Assembly (NCBI GenBank): GCA_963732765.1
Contig: CAVTAS010000008.1
Span: 868,001 to 932,000 of the forward strand
Source: JANYHF01 sp963732765
Lineage (GTDB): Bacteria; Pseudomonadota; Alphaproteobacteria; Rhizobiales; Hyphomicrobiaceae
Direction of reading: 5' to 3'
Length of the DNA: 64,000 nt
Position numbers and translations under genes: made by a program. The notes below the pieces were generated by a model. It worked only from the letters and a program-made list of their open reading frames with translations. It was not told the origin of the DNA and made no database searches. Of this stretch, positions 44,097-52,876 are shown piece after piece. Numbering within the stretch: position 1 is the first letter of the stretch; each line of letters opens with the position of its first letter.

Positions 44097-44203
44097 GGAG
44101 CGGGAGCTCGTTTTTCACAAGCGCATGGCACCGGGCTCGTTTTCCTCGCGCCTGGCAAATCGGTGGCGTCGATATCGACACTGTCGCAGCGCCTGAGCAG
44201 GGC

Positions 44204-44239
44204 CGAAAAGACGAAGGCCCCCGGTTGAGGGAGCCTTCG
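44204..44239 (-). terminator. Rho-independent terminator of the small secreted-protein gene
   Basis: On the minus strand CGAAGGCTCCC pairs with GGGGGCCTTCG around a TCAACC loop and is followed by GTCTTTTCGG. It lies about 40 nt after the stop of the 44280-44591 gene. Confidence 0.8.
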
Positions 44240-44279
44240 CTGTTGAGCAGATCAGAAGACGAGGCGCCTGGCGTAAGGA

Positions 44280-44591
44280 TCAACGGCCGTAGCCGTAGCC
44301 GACCTTCGGCAACAGGCCGCGCGGCGGCAGCTGGTTGTACACCTGGATCTGCGGCTGAACCGGGCCACGCAGGAAGAAGCGGGCGTGGCGCTTGTGCTTG
44401 CGCTTCCAGTTGTCCTGCGGATTGATCAGTACTGGGACGTAGACGATCTTGGGCTGCACCGGCTGAACCTGCAGCACCTGGACTTTGCTGCGATGGCCGT
44501 AAGTATCTGCCGAGGCGGGGCTGAGCGAACCGGCCAAAGCGGCGCTCAAAGCCAGCGTGACGGCGGCGGCCAGGGTCGAAATGCGAGTCAT
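44280..44591 (-). CDS. Small secreted hypothetical protein, Pro/Gln/Lys-rich
   Basis: 103 residues from ATG 44591 with a GGAGGAG ribosome site. A Sec signal peptide, MTRISTLAAAVTLALSAALA, ends near SPASADTYG. The mature peptide of ~75 residues is basic, with KVQVLQVQPVQPKIVYVP and KRKHKRHARFFLRG and an aromatic tail GYGYGR. I do not recognise a family. Its own terminator follows. It could be a small periplasmic or cell-wall protein; no function is proposed. Confidence 0.75.
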   Translation of the reverse strand: MTRISTLAAAVTLALSAALAGSLSPASADTYGHRSKVQVLQVQPVQPKIVYVPVLINPQDNWKRKHKRHARFFLRGPVQPQIQVYNQLPPRGLLPKVGYGYGR

Positions 44592-44707
44592 GTAAGTTCT
44601 CCTCCGTGGGGCCGAGGCTGCTACCATCGGCCGATGAGGAGACAATGCCACCCCAGCGCTGAACCCAATCTGAGGGCGTTGTTCATGTGGCGTTTATTTG
44701 CGGGCGT

Positions 44708-44745
44708 CCTCCACAAACAAGAATGGCCCCGCAAAGGGGCCATTC
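44708..44745 (-). terminator. Rho-independent terminator after nrdJ
   Basis: GAATGGCCCC and GGGGCCATTC form a perfect 10-bp stem with loop GCAAA (44721-44745). On the minus strand it is followed by TTGTTTGTGG. It lies ~32 nt after the nrdJ stop at 44777. Confidence 0.85.
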
Positions 44746-44776
44746 GATATCGCGTGGACTGAGCGATCCGCCAGCC

Positions 44777-47700
44777 TCAGCTGCACCCGCTCGTGCCTCC
44801 GCAGGTATCGCACTTCATGCAGGTGCCGTTGCGCACCAGCGTGAAGTTCCCGCATTCGCCGCAGCTGTCGCCTTCGTAGCCTTTGAGGCGGGCTTCGGCG
44901 GCGCGCTGGCCGGCGACTACCGCTTTGGGAGCCGGAGCGTGGGCGATATGCGCGGATGGTTCCAAGGCCAGCGCACCCATCGTCACCGCGCCCGTGGCCA
45001 GGCCGTGTTGGCCGCTGGATAGGTGGTGCGCAGACCGTCCTGCAGCGCAGTCACTGGCAGCCCGGCGAAGGCAACGGCCGCGCCCTCGGCGGGGCCGCGC
45101 GGCATGATCCGACCGGCCAGCTGCCCGCGGGTGAAGCCGTGGCTGACGACGCGGCCTGCCGGCATCGCGGGCTTCTCGATCTCGCCGGGGCCGACGTCGG
45201 TCTCGTCGTAGCCGTTCGGCTCGACGTGGGCGAGGTCGTTGCGGGCGAGGTATGAGACGGCCAACTCGCGGAAGATGTAATCGAGCACTGACGTCGCGTT
45301 CTTGATGGTTTCGTTGCCCTGCACCAGGCCGGCCGGCTCGAAGCGCGTGAAGGTGAAGGCGTCGACATACTCTTCCAGCGGCACGCCGTACTGCAGGCCG
45401 AGCGAGATCGCGATGGCGAAATTGTTCATCAGTGAGCGGAAGGCAGCGCCCTCCTTGTGCATGTCGATGAAGATCTCGCCGATGCGGCCGTCCTCGTATT
45501 CGCCGGTGGTGAGATACACCTTGTGCCCGCCAACCGTGGCTTTCTGGGTGTAGCCTTTGCGCCGGCCGGGCAGCTTTTCGCGGCTCCTGACCTGCTCGAT
45601 GATGCGTTCGACAATCCGCTCGGCCGCCGCCGCTGTGCGGACCGCGGCGGGCTGCGTGGACATAAGCAGGGCTTCCGTCGCTTCCTCGTCGTCCTCCACG
45701 GCGGCCATCACCGAGGCCGACAAGGGTTGGCTCAACTTGGAACCGTCACGGTAGAGAGCATTCGCCTTCACACCGAGCTTCCAGCTGAGGTTGTACGCCT
45801 GCTTGCAATCCTCGACCGTGGCGTCGTTGGCCATGTTGATGGTCTTGGAGATGGCGCCGGAAATGAACGGCTGCGCGGCGGCCATCATGCGGATATGGCT
45901 GGACACGGACAAATAGCGCTTGCCCTTGCGGCCGCACGGGTTGGCGCAGTCGAACACCGGCAGATGCTCGTCCTTCAGGCCCGGCGCGCCTTCCAGCGTC
46001 ATCGATCCGCAGCAGTATTCGTTGGCGGCGTCGATGTCCTTGCGGGCAAAGCCGATCTCGGCCAGCAACTCGAAATCAGGCGCATTCAGACGATCGGCCG
46101 CGATCTTCAGCGTTGAGGTGCAGAAGTCTTCGCCCAATGTCCACTTGTTGAACACGAACTTGATGTCGAACGCCGTACCGAGCGAAGCCTCGACAGTGGC
46201 GATCTTTTCGGGCGAAAAACCCTTCTTGAGCAGCGCGGCGTGGTCGATCCCGGGAGCGGTCTTCAGCGTGCCGTGGCCGACGGCGTAGTTGATCATCGCC
46301 TTGGCGGCGGCGTCCGAATAGCCGAGCTTGGCCAGCGCTTCCGTCACGGTCTGGTTGATGATCTTGAAGTAGCCGCCGCCGGCCAGCTTCTTGAATTTCA
46401 CCAGCGCGAAGTCGGGCTCGATGCCGGTGGTGTCGCAATCCATGACCAGGCCGATGGTGCCGGTCGGGGCAACGACAGACGCCTGGGCGTTGCGGTAGCC
46501 GTGCGTCTGGCCGAGTTCGAGCGCGGCGTCCCATGCTTTCCTGGCAGCCTCGATCAGCCGCTTGTCAGGGCACGATCCCGCGTCCAGCGGGACGGGTGTG
46601 GTGGCGAGCTTTTCGTAGCCGCCCTCATGTCCGTAGGCCGCGCGGCGGTGATTGCGGATGACGCGCAGCATATCAGCCGAATTGTCCGTATAACCCGGGA
46701 ACGCCCCGAGCTCCTTGGCCATCTCAGCCGAGGTGGCGTAGGACACCCCCGTCATGATCGCGGAGATCGCACCGCAGATGGCGCGGCCCTCTTCGCTGTC
46801 ATAGGAGAGACCGGACGCCATCAGGTAGGCGCCGATGTTAGCGAAGCCCAAGCCCAGCGTTCGGTAACGATAGCTGAGTTCGGCAATCTGGCGCGACGGG
46901 AACTGCGCCATCATCACGGAGATTTCGAGCACGACGGTCCAGAGGCGGACGGCGTGTTGGTAGGATTTGATGTCGAACTCGAACGAGGCGGGACTCGGAA
47001 CTCGGGACTCGGGACTCGGAGTCAGGCTCGCAAGGGACTTCTCCGAGTCCCGAGTTCCGATTCCCGACTCTTTCGTCCTAAACGTCATCAAATTCAGCGA
47101 TGCCAGATTGCACGCGGTATCGTCCAGGAACATATATTCCGAGCACGGATTGCTGGCGCGGATCGGGCCCGAGCTGGCGCAGGTGTGCCAATCGTTGATG
47201 GTGGTGTGGAACTGGATGCCCGGATCGGCGCAGGCCCAGGCGGCGTGACCAACCTTGTCCCAGAGTTCGCGCGCCTTCAGCGTTTTGACGACATTGCCCT
47301 TGATGCGGCCCGTCAGCTTCCAGTCGGCGTCGCTCTCGACGGCCTTCAGGAATTCGTCGGTGACGCGCACGGAGTTGTTGGAATTCTGGCCGGCGACTGT
47401 TCTGTAGGCCTCGGAATCCCAGTCCGTATCGTAGGTGTCGAACTCGATGTCCTTGAAACCCTGCTTGGCGAACTGGATCACGCGCTGGATGATGTTGTCG
47501 TTGACCAGCGCACGGCGTGCGGCCTTCACCTCGCGCTTGAGCGCGGGGTTCTTGGTCAGGTCGAAGCAGGCGTCGCCCTCGGCTTCGCAGTTGACGCAGG
47601 CCTTCATGATCAGCTTAAGGTGCTTCTGGCAGATGCGCGAGCCGGTCACCAGCGCGGCAACCTTCTGCTCTTCCTTCACCTTCCAGTCGATGTAATCCTC

Positions 47701-48570
47701 GATGTCCGGATGATCGATGTCGACCACCACCATCTTGGCCGCGCGCCGCGTGGTGCCGCCAGACTTGATGGCGCCGGCAGCGCGATCACCGATCTTGAGG
47801 AAGCTCATCAGGCCCGACGACCGTCCGCCGCCCGACAGCTTCTCGCCCTCGCCGCGCAGCTTGGAGAAATTCGAGCCGGTACCGGAACCGTATTTGAACA
47901 GCCGTGCCTCGCGCACCCACAGATCCATGATGCCGTTGTCGCCGACCAAGTCATCCTCGACCGACTGGATGAAGCAGGCATGCGGCTGCGGATGCTCGTA
48001 GGCAGAGGTCGAACGCGTCAGCTGGCCGGTCGCGTGGTCGACATAGAAGTGCCCCTGGCCGGGGCCGTCGATGCCATAGGCCCAGTGCAGGCCGGTGTTG
48101 AACCACTGAGGCGAGTTTGGTGCGCACATCTGCATGGCGAGCATGTAGCGGTGCTCGTCGTAGAAGGCGCGCGCGTCTTCCTCGGTGGTGAAATACTTGC
48201 CCTTCCAGCCCCAATAGGTCCAGGTGCCGGCCAACCGGTCAAACACCTGGCGCGCGTCGGTCTCGCCGCCGAGGCGCTCACCCTCGGGGATCGAGCTCAT
48301 CGCGCGCTCGTCGGCGACCGAGCGCCAGAGCCACGACGGGACGTCGTTCTCTTCGATGCGCTTCAGGGCCTTGGGAACGCCGGCGCGGCGGAAATACTTC
48401 TGCGCCAGGATGTCGGCGGCGACCTGGCTCCACTGCGCGGGCACGGCAAAGCCGGCATTGCGGAACACGATCGAGCCGTCGGGGTTCTTGATCTCGCTGA
48501 CCGCCTGGCGGAATTCGATCTTGTCGTAAGCCGACTTGCCCGCGACGGTGAAGTGTCGGTCGATCCGCAT
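44777..48570 (-). CDS. nrdJ: Vitamin B12-dependent (class II) ribonucleotide reductase NrdJ, with a late frameshift and an in-frame insert
   Basis: The frame from ATG 48570 (MRIDRHFTVAGKSAYDKIEF) runs to a stop at 44983. It has all core motifs, e.g. CAPNSPQWFNTGLHWAYGID, RLFKYGSGTGSNFSKLRG, the radical-transfer loop SNPCSEYMFLDDTACNLAS and TGTIGLVMDCDTTGIEPDF. The usual C-terminal zinc/redox tail (GDSCGECGNFTLVRNGTC then MKCDTCGGTSGCS) is present but one frame over (44777-44986). Translation agrees with homologues if one base is lost or gained near 45000-45010 (TYPAANT then LATGAVTMGALALEP). A second oddity is a ~25-30 residue insertion (KESGIGTRDSEKSLASLTPS..) after LASLNLMTF, from a palindrome at 46995-47060. 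It reduces ribonucleotides with adenosylcobalamin. If the frameshift is real the protein lacks its thioredoxin-interacting tail. Confidence 0.9.
46988..47082. repeat. Palindromic element in frame inside nrdJ
   Basis: TCGGAACTCGGGACTCGG (46995-47012) and CCGAGTCCCGAGTTCCGA (47043-47060) are perfect 18-nt reverse complements with ~30 nt between; less perfect pairing extends both ways (GGGACTCGGAACTCGGGACT versus GAGTTCCGATTCCCGACTC). The element adds ~25-30 codons between LASLNLMTF and FEFDIKSYQHAVRLW without a stop. The motif is built on GGACTCGG units. The sequence near 9150-9205 (GGGATTAGGGAC, GGGGACTAAG) is similar in style but not the same. Confidence 0.9.
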
Positions 48571-49081
48571 GCGATGTCCCCCGGCGTAAACGCACGGGGG
48601 CTCTGTGGCTCCGGCGTGCGCAAAAATGATGTGATGCTTGTGGCCGGCTCTGGGGAGGCTCCCCCCGGATGCCGCTTACGCAACGCAACGCGCACAACAA
48701 CTCAGCCCGCGACGGATCGCAGGTGCTTACAAAACAACAGGTGATCGACTAGATTTGGCCCCTCGCTGGGCCGGATCCGGCGGGAATTACGCACCGCGCT
48801 GGCCACCCGATGAAAACTAAAACGATTCGGGTTTCGAGTCTCGGAAATTCAGTATGTTGTGGTTTGTTGCATTGCCACCTACTAAATGTTGATATGGTCT
48901 GGTGGCAGCTTGTGGATGAGCTGTTGGTATCGGGCCTGGCCGGAGGCGGATTTTGGCGCTTCCAGGGCAGCTTTGCGGCAATTGCGACACAGCCGCCAAT
49001 AGTGGCGCCAAACTATGGACAGGGCGAAACACCCGGTGCCATATGGCCGCGACCAAATCAACGCGCCGGGATCAACGCGAT
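48571..49081. other. 511-bp region between nrdJ and the NDUFA12-like gene
   Basis: A divergent promoter region. There is no confident coding sequence, tRNA or terminator. I looked for a B12 riboswitch (cobalamin-box GCCACTG-type core) and for NrdR boxes in front of nrdJ and recognised neither. The middle (48830-48900) is AT-richer than its surroundings, with runs such as TTCAGTATGTTGTGG. Confidence 0.6.
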
Positions 49082-49480
49082 ATGAGCCTTTTCTCCGAGA
49101 TTTTCGTCTGGTGGGGTGGCAACACCTGGGGCACGCGCTGGGAAACCATGCGGCGGGGCAGGAAGGTCGGCACGGACGCCGAAGGAAACATCTACTACGT
49201 CCAAAATCGTGGCGTAGGCCCGCTGGGCGTGCCCCGGCGCTGGGTTGTCTACAAGAACTACGCCGAAGCCTCGAAAATTCCGCCGGAATGGCACGGCTGG
49301 ATGCACCATACCACCGACGAACTGCCAACCGCTCGAAGTTACACCCCGAAGGCGTGGCAAAAGTCGCATCGCGAAAATCTGACCGGCACGCGCGGGGCCT
49401 ACCGGCCCGCCGGCAGCCTGTTGTCGTCGGGCAAGCGGGCAGCATCGACGTCCGACTACAAGCCCTGGACACCCGAGTGA
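49082..49480 (+). CDS. NDUFA12-family NADH:ubiquinone oxidoreductase accessory subunit
   Basis: 132 residues from ATG 49082 (MSLFSEIFVWWGGNTWGTRW). The hallmark of this accessory subunit is the Trp-rich N terminus, followed by EGNIYYVQNRGVGPLGVPRRW and WHGWMHHTTDELPTAR, ending AYRPAGSLLSSGKR. It is a peripheral alphaproteobacterial complex I assembly/stability protein (NDUFA12/B17.2). It overlaps the downstream methyltransferase by 1 nt (TGATG), so the two are coupled. The NDUFA12-DUF2155 neighbourhood is characteristic of Hyphomicrobiales. Confidence 0.93.
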   Translation: MSLFSEIFVWWGGNTWGTRWETMRRGRKVGTDAEGNIYYVQNRGVGPLGVPRRWVVYKNYAEASKIPPEWHGWMHHTTDELPTARSYTPKAWQKSHRENLTGTRGAYRPAGSLLSSGKRAASTSDYKPWTPE

Positions 49481-50256
49481 TGGCGGCCGCAGTCGGCAAG
49501 GCGCTGGCGGACGTGCAGACCTGGGACGCAGCAGGTTATGCCAGGAATGCGCGTTTCGTCTCCGATCTGGCGGGCGAGGTCATGGCTTGGCTCGACCCCA
49601 AACCGGGGATGCGCGTTCTCGATGTTGGCTGCGGCGATGGCGTGCTGACGGAAAAACTGGCGGCGCTGGGCTGCTCCGTGGTCGGGATCGATCCCAGCCC
49701 ATCGATGATCGAGGCGGCCCGTGCGCGCGGGCTGGATGTCCGGCTCGCCGATGTCCGCAGCATGGCCTTCGAGGGCGAATTCGACGCCGTCTTCTCCAAC
49801 GCCGTGCTGCATTGGGTGCGCGAGCCCGAGGCGGCGGCGCACTCCATGCGCAAGGCCCTGAAGCCGGGCGGAAAGCTGGCGGCCGAATTTGGCGGCCATG
49901 GGAATATTGCGGCTATCGCAACAGCCCTACGCGCCGCCGCCAAACTGCATGGCGGCGATCCCGCGTTGACCGCGCCGTGGTTCTATCCGACGCCGGAGCA
50001 GTACTCCCGCATCCTGACGTCAGCTGGCTTCAAGGTTGACCGGATCGGCCTCTTTCCGCGCCCTACGCCCTTGGCGACCGCCATGGAAGGCTGGCTGGCG
50101 ACCATGCGCAAACCCTTCTTCGACCAGTTTCCGGCTGACAAGCGCGCCGAGGTTCTTGCCGACACCCTGGCATTGCTGCGGCCCTCGCTGTGCGACGACC
50201 AAGGTAACTGGACCGCCGACTACGTGCGGCTGCGTGTCCTGGCCGATGCCGTGTAA
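49480..50256 (+). CDS. Class I SAM-dependent methyltransferase
   Basis: 258 residues from ATG 49480. SAM-binding motif I is MRVLDVGCGDGVLTEKLAAL, motif II SVVGIDPSPSMIEAARARGL, and motif III FDAVFSNAVLHWVREPEAAA. The arrangement matches BioC/trans-aconitate-type enzymes in the class I family; the second half has an all-alpha cap with HGGDPALTAPWFYPTPEQYS. The substrate is unknown. It follows the complex I accessory gene with 1-nt overlap, so it may modify a respiratory component. The next gene (DUF2155) begins 109 nt later. Confidence 0.88.
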   Translation: MAAAVGKALADVQTWDAAGYARNARFVSDLAGEVMAWLDPKPGMRVLDVGCGDGVLTEKLAALGCSVVGIDPSPSMIEAARARGLDVRLADVRSMAFEGEFDAVFSNAVLHWVREPEAAAHSMRKALKPGGKLAAEFGGHGNIAAIATALRAAAKLHGGDPALTAPWFYPTPEQYSRILTSAGFKVDRIGLFPRPTPLATAMEGWLATMRKPFFDQFPADKRAEVLADTLALLRPSLCDDQGNWTADYVRLRVLADAV

Positions 50257-50365
50257 GCCGCCACGGCCGCGCCCCGATTGGATGACAACACGGCACATGC
50301 TTGGCGGCATGGCCCCGGGTGCATGATGGGGCCGACGCGATTCGAGAGCTGGAGCGCCTGATCCG

Positions 50366-50998
50366 ATGTCTGCAACCGCTGCCAAAATCTGTTCCGGCCT
50401 GATCGCGGGCTCCGTGGCGTTCGGGGTGCTCGCCGCACGACCCGCCCACGCCGACAAGATCACCAACAAAATGGCGGTGTTTGCGTTCCTCGATAAGGTC
50501 ACGGCGCGTATATCAAAGAAAGCGGTGCCGCTCAATCAGACAGTGCAGTTTGGGTCGCTGCAGGTCACCGCGCGCTCCTGTTTCACCCGGCCGCTGACCG
50601 AGGAGCCCAAGACGACGAGCTTCGTCGAGGTCACGGATCAGAAACTTGATGGCACCACGACCACCATCTTTTCCGGCTGGATGCTGGCCCAGAGCCCGGG
50701 CCTGCATGCCGTCGAGCACCCGGTCTACGACGTCTGGCTGACCGATTGCGATAAGCCCGGCACGGCGGCTGTCGCGCTCGCCAAACCGGCGGCCAAGCCG
50801 GCCAAACCTGCCAAGGCGGCTGCCGCCCAAGCGCCTGCGACCGCCGCCGATATTTTCGAGCAAGCCGCCGATCCCGCATTCGACCCGGCCGCTGATCCTG
50901 ATCTCCTTGATCCCGCCGCCGCCGAAGCGCAGCCAGGCGATGCAACCACAGTGCCCGATCAGCTGCCGCTGAAGAAGCACCGTGTGAAACGGCAGTGA
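50366..50998 (+). CDS. DUF2155-domain protein, secreted
   Basis: 210 residues. The signal peptide MSATAAKICSGLIAGSVAFG ... ARPAHAD is followed by the DUF2155 core: NKMAVFAFLDKVTARISKKA, GSLQVTARSCFTRPLTEEPK and IFSGWMLAQSPGLHAVEHPV, then YDVWLTDC. The conserved Cys pair (ARSC and LTDC) suggests a disulfide. The C-terminal half is a low-complexity A/K/P-rich linker (AKPAAKPAKPAKAAAAQ), which may span the envelope. Function of DUF2155 is unknown; it is usually beside NDUFA12-type genes in this order. Confidence 0.9.
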   Translation: MSATAAKICSGLIAGSVAFGVLAARPAHADKITNKMAVFAFLDKVTARISKKAVPLNQTVQFGSLQVTARSCFTRPLTEEPKTTSFVEVTDQKLDGTTTTIFSGWMLAQSPGLHAVEHPVYDVWLTDCDKPGTAAVALAKPAAKPAKPAKAAAAQAPATAADIFEQAADPAFDPAADPDLLDPAAAEAQPGDATTVPDQLPLKKHRVKRQ

Positions 50999-51020
50999 TA
51001 TTTGTGCAGTTGGGTGGTTT

Positions 51021-51090
51021 GCAGGGGCGACCAGTGGTCGCCCTCGGGCAACTTGCTCGCTGCGAGAAGGCGACCCCTGGTCGCCCCTAC
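51021..51090. repeat. GGGGCGACC palindrome
   Basis: GCAGGGGCGACCAGTGGTCG and, in inverted form, GGCGACCCCTGGTCGCCCCT form an imperfect ~25-nt-armed inverted repeat (51021-51045 with 51064-51090). The style matches 16658-16726. It sits between DUF2155 and the tRNA. Confidence 0.82.
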
Positions 51091-51175
51091 CAATGACCAA
51101 CGGCCCTTAATCACATGCACTACGCTTGACAGTGTTGCCGCACGCTCCTTATATCCGCCAGCCTTTGGCGCGGGC

Positions 51176-51252
51176 GGCGGGATAGCTCAGTTGGTTAGAG
51201 CGGCGGAATCATAATCCGTAGGTCCCCGGTTCAAGTCCGGGTCTCGCTACCA
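51176..51252 (+). tRNA. tRNA-Met (anticodon CAT)
   Basis: A complete cloverleaf of 77 nt with genome-encoded CCA. Acceptor GGCGGGA/TCTCGCT (G1-U72 and one internal G-U wobble), D-loop GCTCAGTTGGTTAGAGC, anticodon stem GCGGA/TCCGT with loop ATCATAA (anticodon CAT), T-arm CCCGGTTCAAGTCCGGG. The G1-U72 pair and lack of three GC pairs in the anticodon stem exclude initiator tRNA. A CAU anticodon could also be tRNA-Ile2 if lysidine-modified; the general sequence favours elongator Met. Confidence 0.93.
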
Positions 51253-51285
51253 GCCAAACGCCCTGATTTCCAATCGAGGCACGAC

Positions 51286-51666
51286 ATGCGACTGATGATG
51301 CTCGCGGCGTTTGGCGGCGCGCTGGGCTCGGCGGCGCGCTATGGCGTTGTGCTGCTGGCGGCGCGCCTGTTCGGCACCGAATTTCCCTGGGGCACCTTCG
51401 CCGTCAACGTCGCAGGCTCGCTCGCCATCGGCGTGCTGATTGCCTCGCTCAGCGAATGGTTCCCTGGCGCATCGGGATTGCGCGTGTTCCTGATCACGGG
51501 CGTGCTGGGCGGCTTCACGACGTTCTCGGCCTTTTCGTTCGATCTGTTCAGCCTGTTGGAGCGCCGCGCTGTGGTGCAGGCTGCTCTCTATGCGCTGGGG
51601 TCGGTGCTGCTGTCACTGCTGGCGGTGATGCTTGGATATTCTGCCATGAAGGCGATTGCGCAATGA
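51286..51666 (+). CDS. crcB: Fluoride efflux transporter CrcB (Fluc)
   Basis: 126 residues, four transmembrane spans, the typical Fluc size. The N-terminal fluoride-pore motif is AAFGGALGSAARYGVVLLAA. The conserved TM3 motif is GFTTFSAFSFDLFSL, and FAVNVAGSLAIGVL precedes it. Two subunits make a dual-topology fluoride channel that protects the cell from F-. No fluoride riboswitch is visible, the 34 nt upstream being too short after the tRNA. It overlaps the following pseudouridine synthase gene by 4 nt. Confidence 0.95.
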   Translation: MRLMMLAAFGGALGSAARYGVVLLAARLFGTEFPWGTFAVNVAGSLAIGVLIASLSEWFPGASGLRVFLITGVLGGFTTFSAFSFDLFSLLERRAVVQAALYALGSVLLSLLAVMLGYSAMKAIAQ

Positions 51667-52727
51667 AATCTGTTCCGGCTACCGCCGCTCCTGCCACCCT
51701 CGCCAAGGTGCAGACCATCACGGTCGCGCCCGACGAGGACGGCATGCGCATCGACCGTTTCCTGACCGCGCGCTTCCCGGGCCTGGCTTTCGCGCGCGTC
51801 CAGAGCATGATCCGCAAGGGCGAGCTCCGGCTCGATGGCGGGCGCATCAAAGCCTACGCCAAGGTGGCGCAAGGCCAGACCGTCCGCGTGCCGCCCTTGC
51901 GCGCCGACGACGATGGCGCCAAGCCGACCAGCATGGGCGGGGCGGGCGCAGGCAACAAGAATCGCGATTTCATCGCCTCGATCACCCTGTGGGAAGACGA
52001 CGATGTGATGGTGCTGAACAAGCCCATGGGCCTGGCGGTCCAGGGCGGCTCGGGCACCGAGCGGCATATCGATGGCATGCTGGAGGCGATCACCGCTAAG
52101 GATGGCCAGCGCGCGCGCCTGGTGCACCGGCTCGACAAGGACACGTCGGGCTGCCTGCTGATCGCCAAGACGCGCTTTGTCGCCGCCGCGCTCTCCAAGA
52201 CCTTCCAGACCCGCGCGGCGCAGAAGACTTATTGGGCGCTGGTGGCCGGCGTGCCCAAAGTGCGCCAGGGCCGCATCTCGACCCATCTGGCCAAAGACGA
52301 GGAAGCCCAGGCCGTCCACGAGGCCAAGATGAAGATCGCCGACCATGGCGACGAGGGCGCGCAGCACGCGCTGACCTATTATTCCGTGGTCGAGAAGGCC
52401 TCCAGGCTGACTGCCTGGGTGTCGCTGAAGCCCGTTACGGGGCGTACGCATCAATTGCGCGCGCACATGGCGCACATCGGCAACCCGATTATCGGCGATG
52501 CGAAGTATTTCGACCGCAACGACTGGGAACTGCTGCCCGGCCTGCAGAACAAGCTGCATCTGATGGCGCGCCGCATCCGGGTTCCGCATCCACGCGGCAA
52601 GGGCCTGATCGATGTCACCGCTCCGTTGCCGCCGCATATGCAGCAGAGCTGGGCGGTGCTGAACTTCGACGCCGACAGATACGATCCGATCGACGATGCG
52701 CCCGAGGATAGCGATCGTCGTCGGTAA
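51663..52727 (+). CDS. RluC/RluD-like 23S rRNA pseudouridine synthase
   Basis: 354 residues from ATG 51663. The N-terminal S4 RNA-binding domain is MRIDRFLTARFPGLAFARVQ and LRLDGGRIKAYAKVAQGQ. The catalytic motif with the nucleophilic Asp is RLVHRLDKDTSGCLLIAKT. The C-terminal motif VSLKPVTGRTHQLRAHMAHI is the second family signature. It isomerises specific uridines in the 23S rRNA to pseudouridine (the 955/2504/2580 type being the RluC reaction). It overlaps crcB by 4 nt. A 90-bp palindromic element (52741) separates it from the ATP12 gene. Confidence 0.93.
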   Translation: MKSVPATAAPATLAKVQTITVAPDEDGMRIDRFLTARFPGLAFARVQSMIRKGELRLDGGRIKAYAKVAQGQTVRVPPLRADDDGAKPTSMGGAGAGNKNRDFIASITLWEDDDVMVLNKPMGLAVQGGSGTERHIDGMLEAITAKDGQRARLVHRLDKDTSGCLLIAKTRFVAAALSKTFQTRAAQKTYWALVAGVPKVRQGRISTHLAKDEEAQAVHEAKMKIADHGDEGAQHALTYYSVVEKASRLTAWVSLKPVTGRTHQLRAHMAHIGNPIIGDAKYFDRNDWELLPGLQNKLHLMARRIRVPHPRGKGLIDVTAPLPPHMQQSWAVLNFDADRYDPIDDAPEDSDRRR

Positions 52728-52740
52728 TCAGCTCATCGTC

Positions 52741-52830
52741 CGTCATCCCGGCGAAGGCCGGGACCTGTCCGTGGTCGAAGAGGACTCCATGCCGGTTCAT
52801 GGGCAGGTCCCGGCCTTCGCCGGGATGACG
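52741..52830. repeat. 27-bp-armed inverted repeat (REP/ERIC-like), copy 2
   Basis: CGTCATCCCGGCGAAGGCCG onward (52741-52767) is the exact reverse complement of 52804-52830. It is the same 27-nt arm sequence as 644-793, with a 36-nt spacer. It lies between rluC-like and ATP12 genes. Confidence 0.95.
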
Positions 52831-52876
52831 ATCGGGCGGGACTTGTACTGTGATTTCAGAAGTTGAGAGACGAGTC

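Noticed and set aside
46240..48744. A very long plus-strand open frame (834 codons) antisense to nrdJ
   Set aside because: It is opposite a gene with all ribonucleotide reductase motifs, has no recognisable domain and is explained by GC-rich codon bias on the other strand.
48571..49081. A B12 riboswitch in front of nrdJ
   Set aside because: I found no cobalamin-box core or the paired elements around it; only a G/C-rich weak inverted repeat near the start codon.
51176..51252. Initiator tRNA-fMet reading of the CAT tRNA
   Set aside because: Position 1-72 can pair (G-U) and the anticodon stem lacks the three consecutive G-C pairs of initiators.
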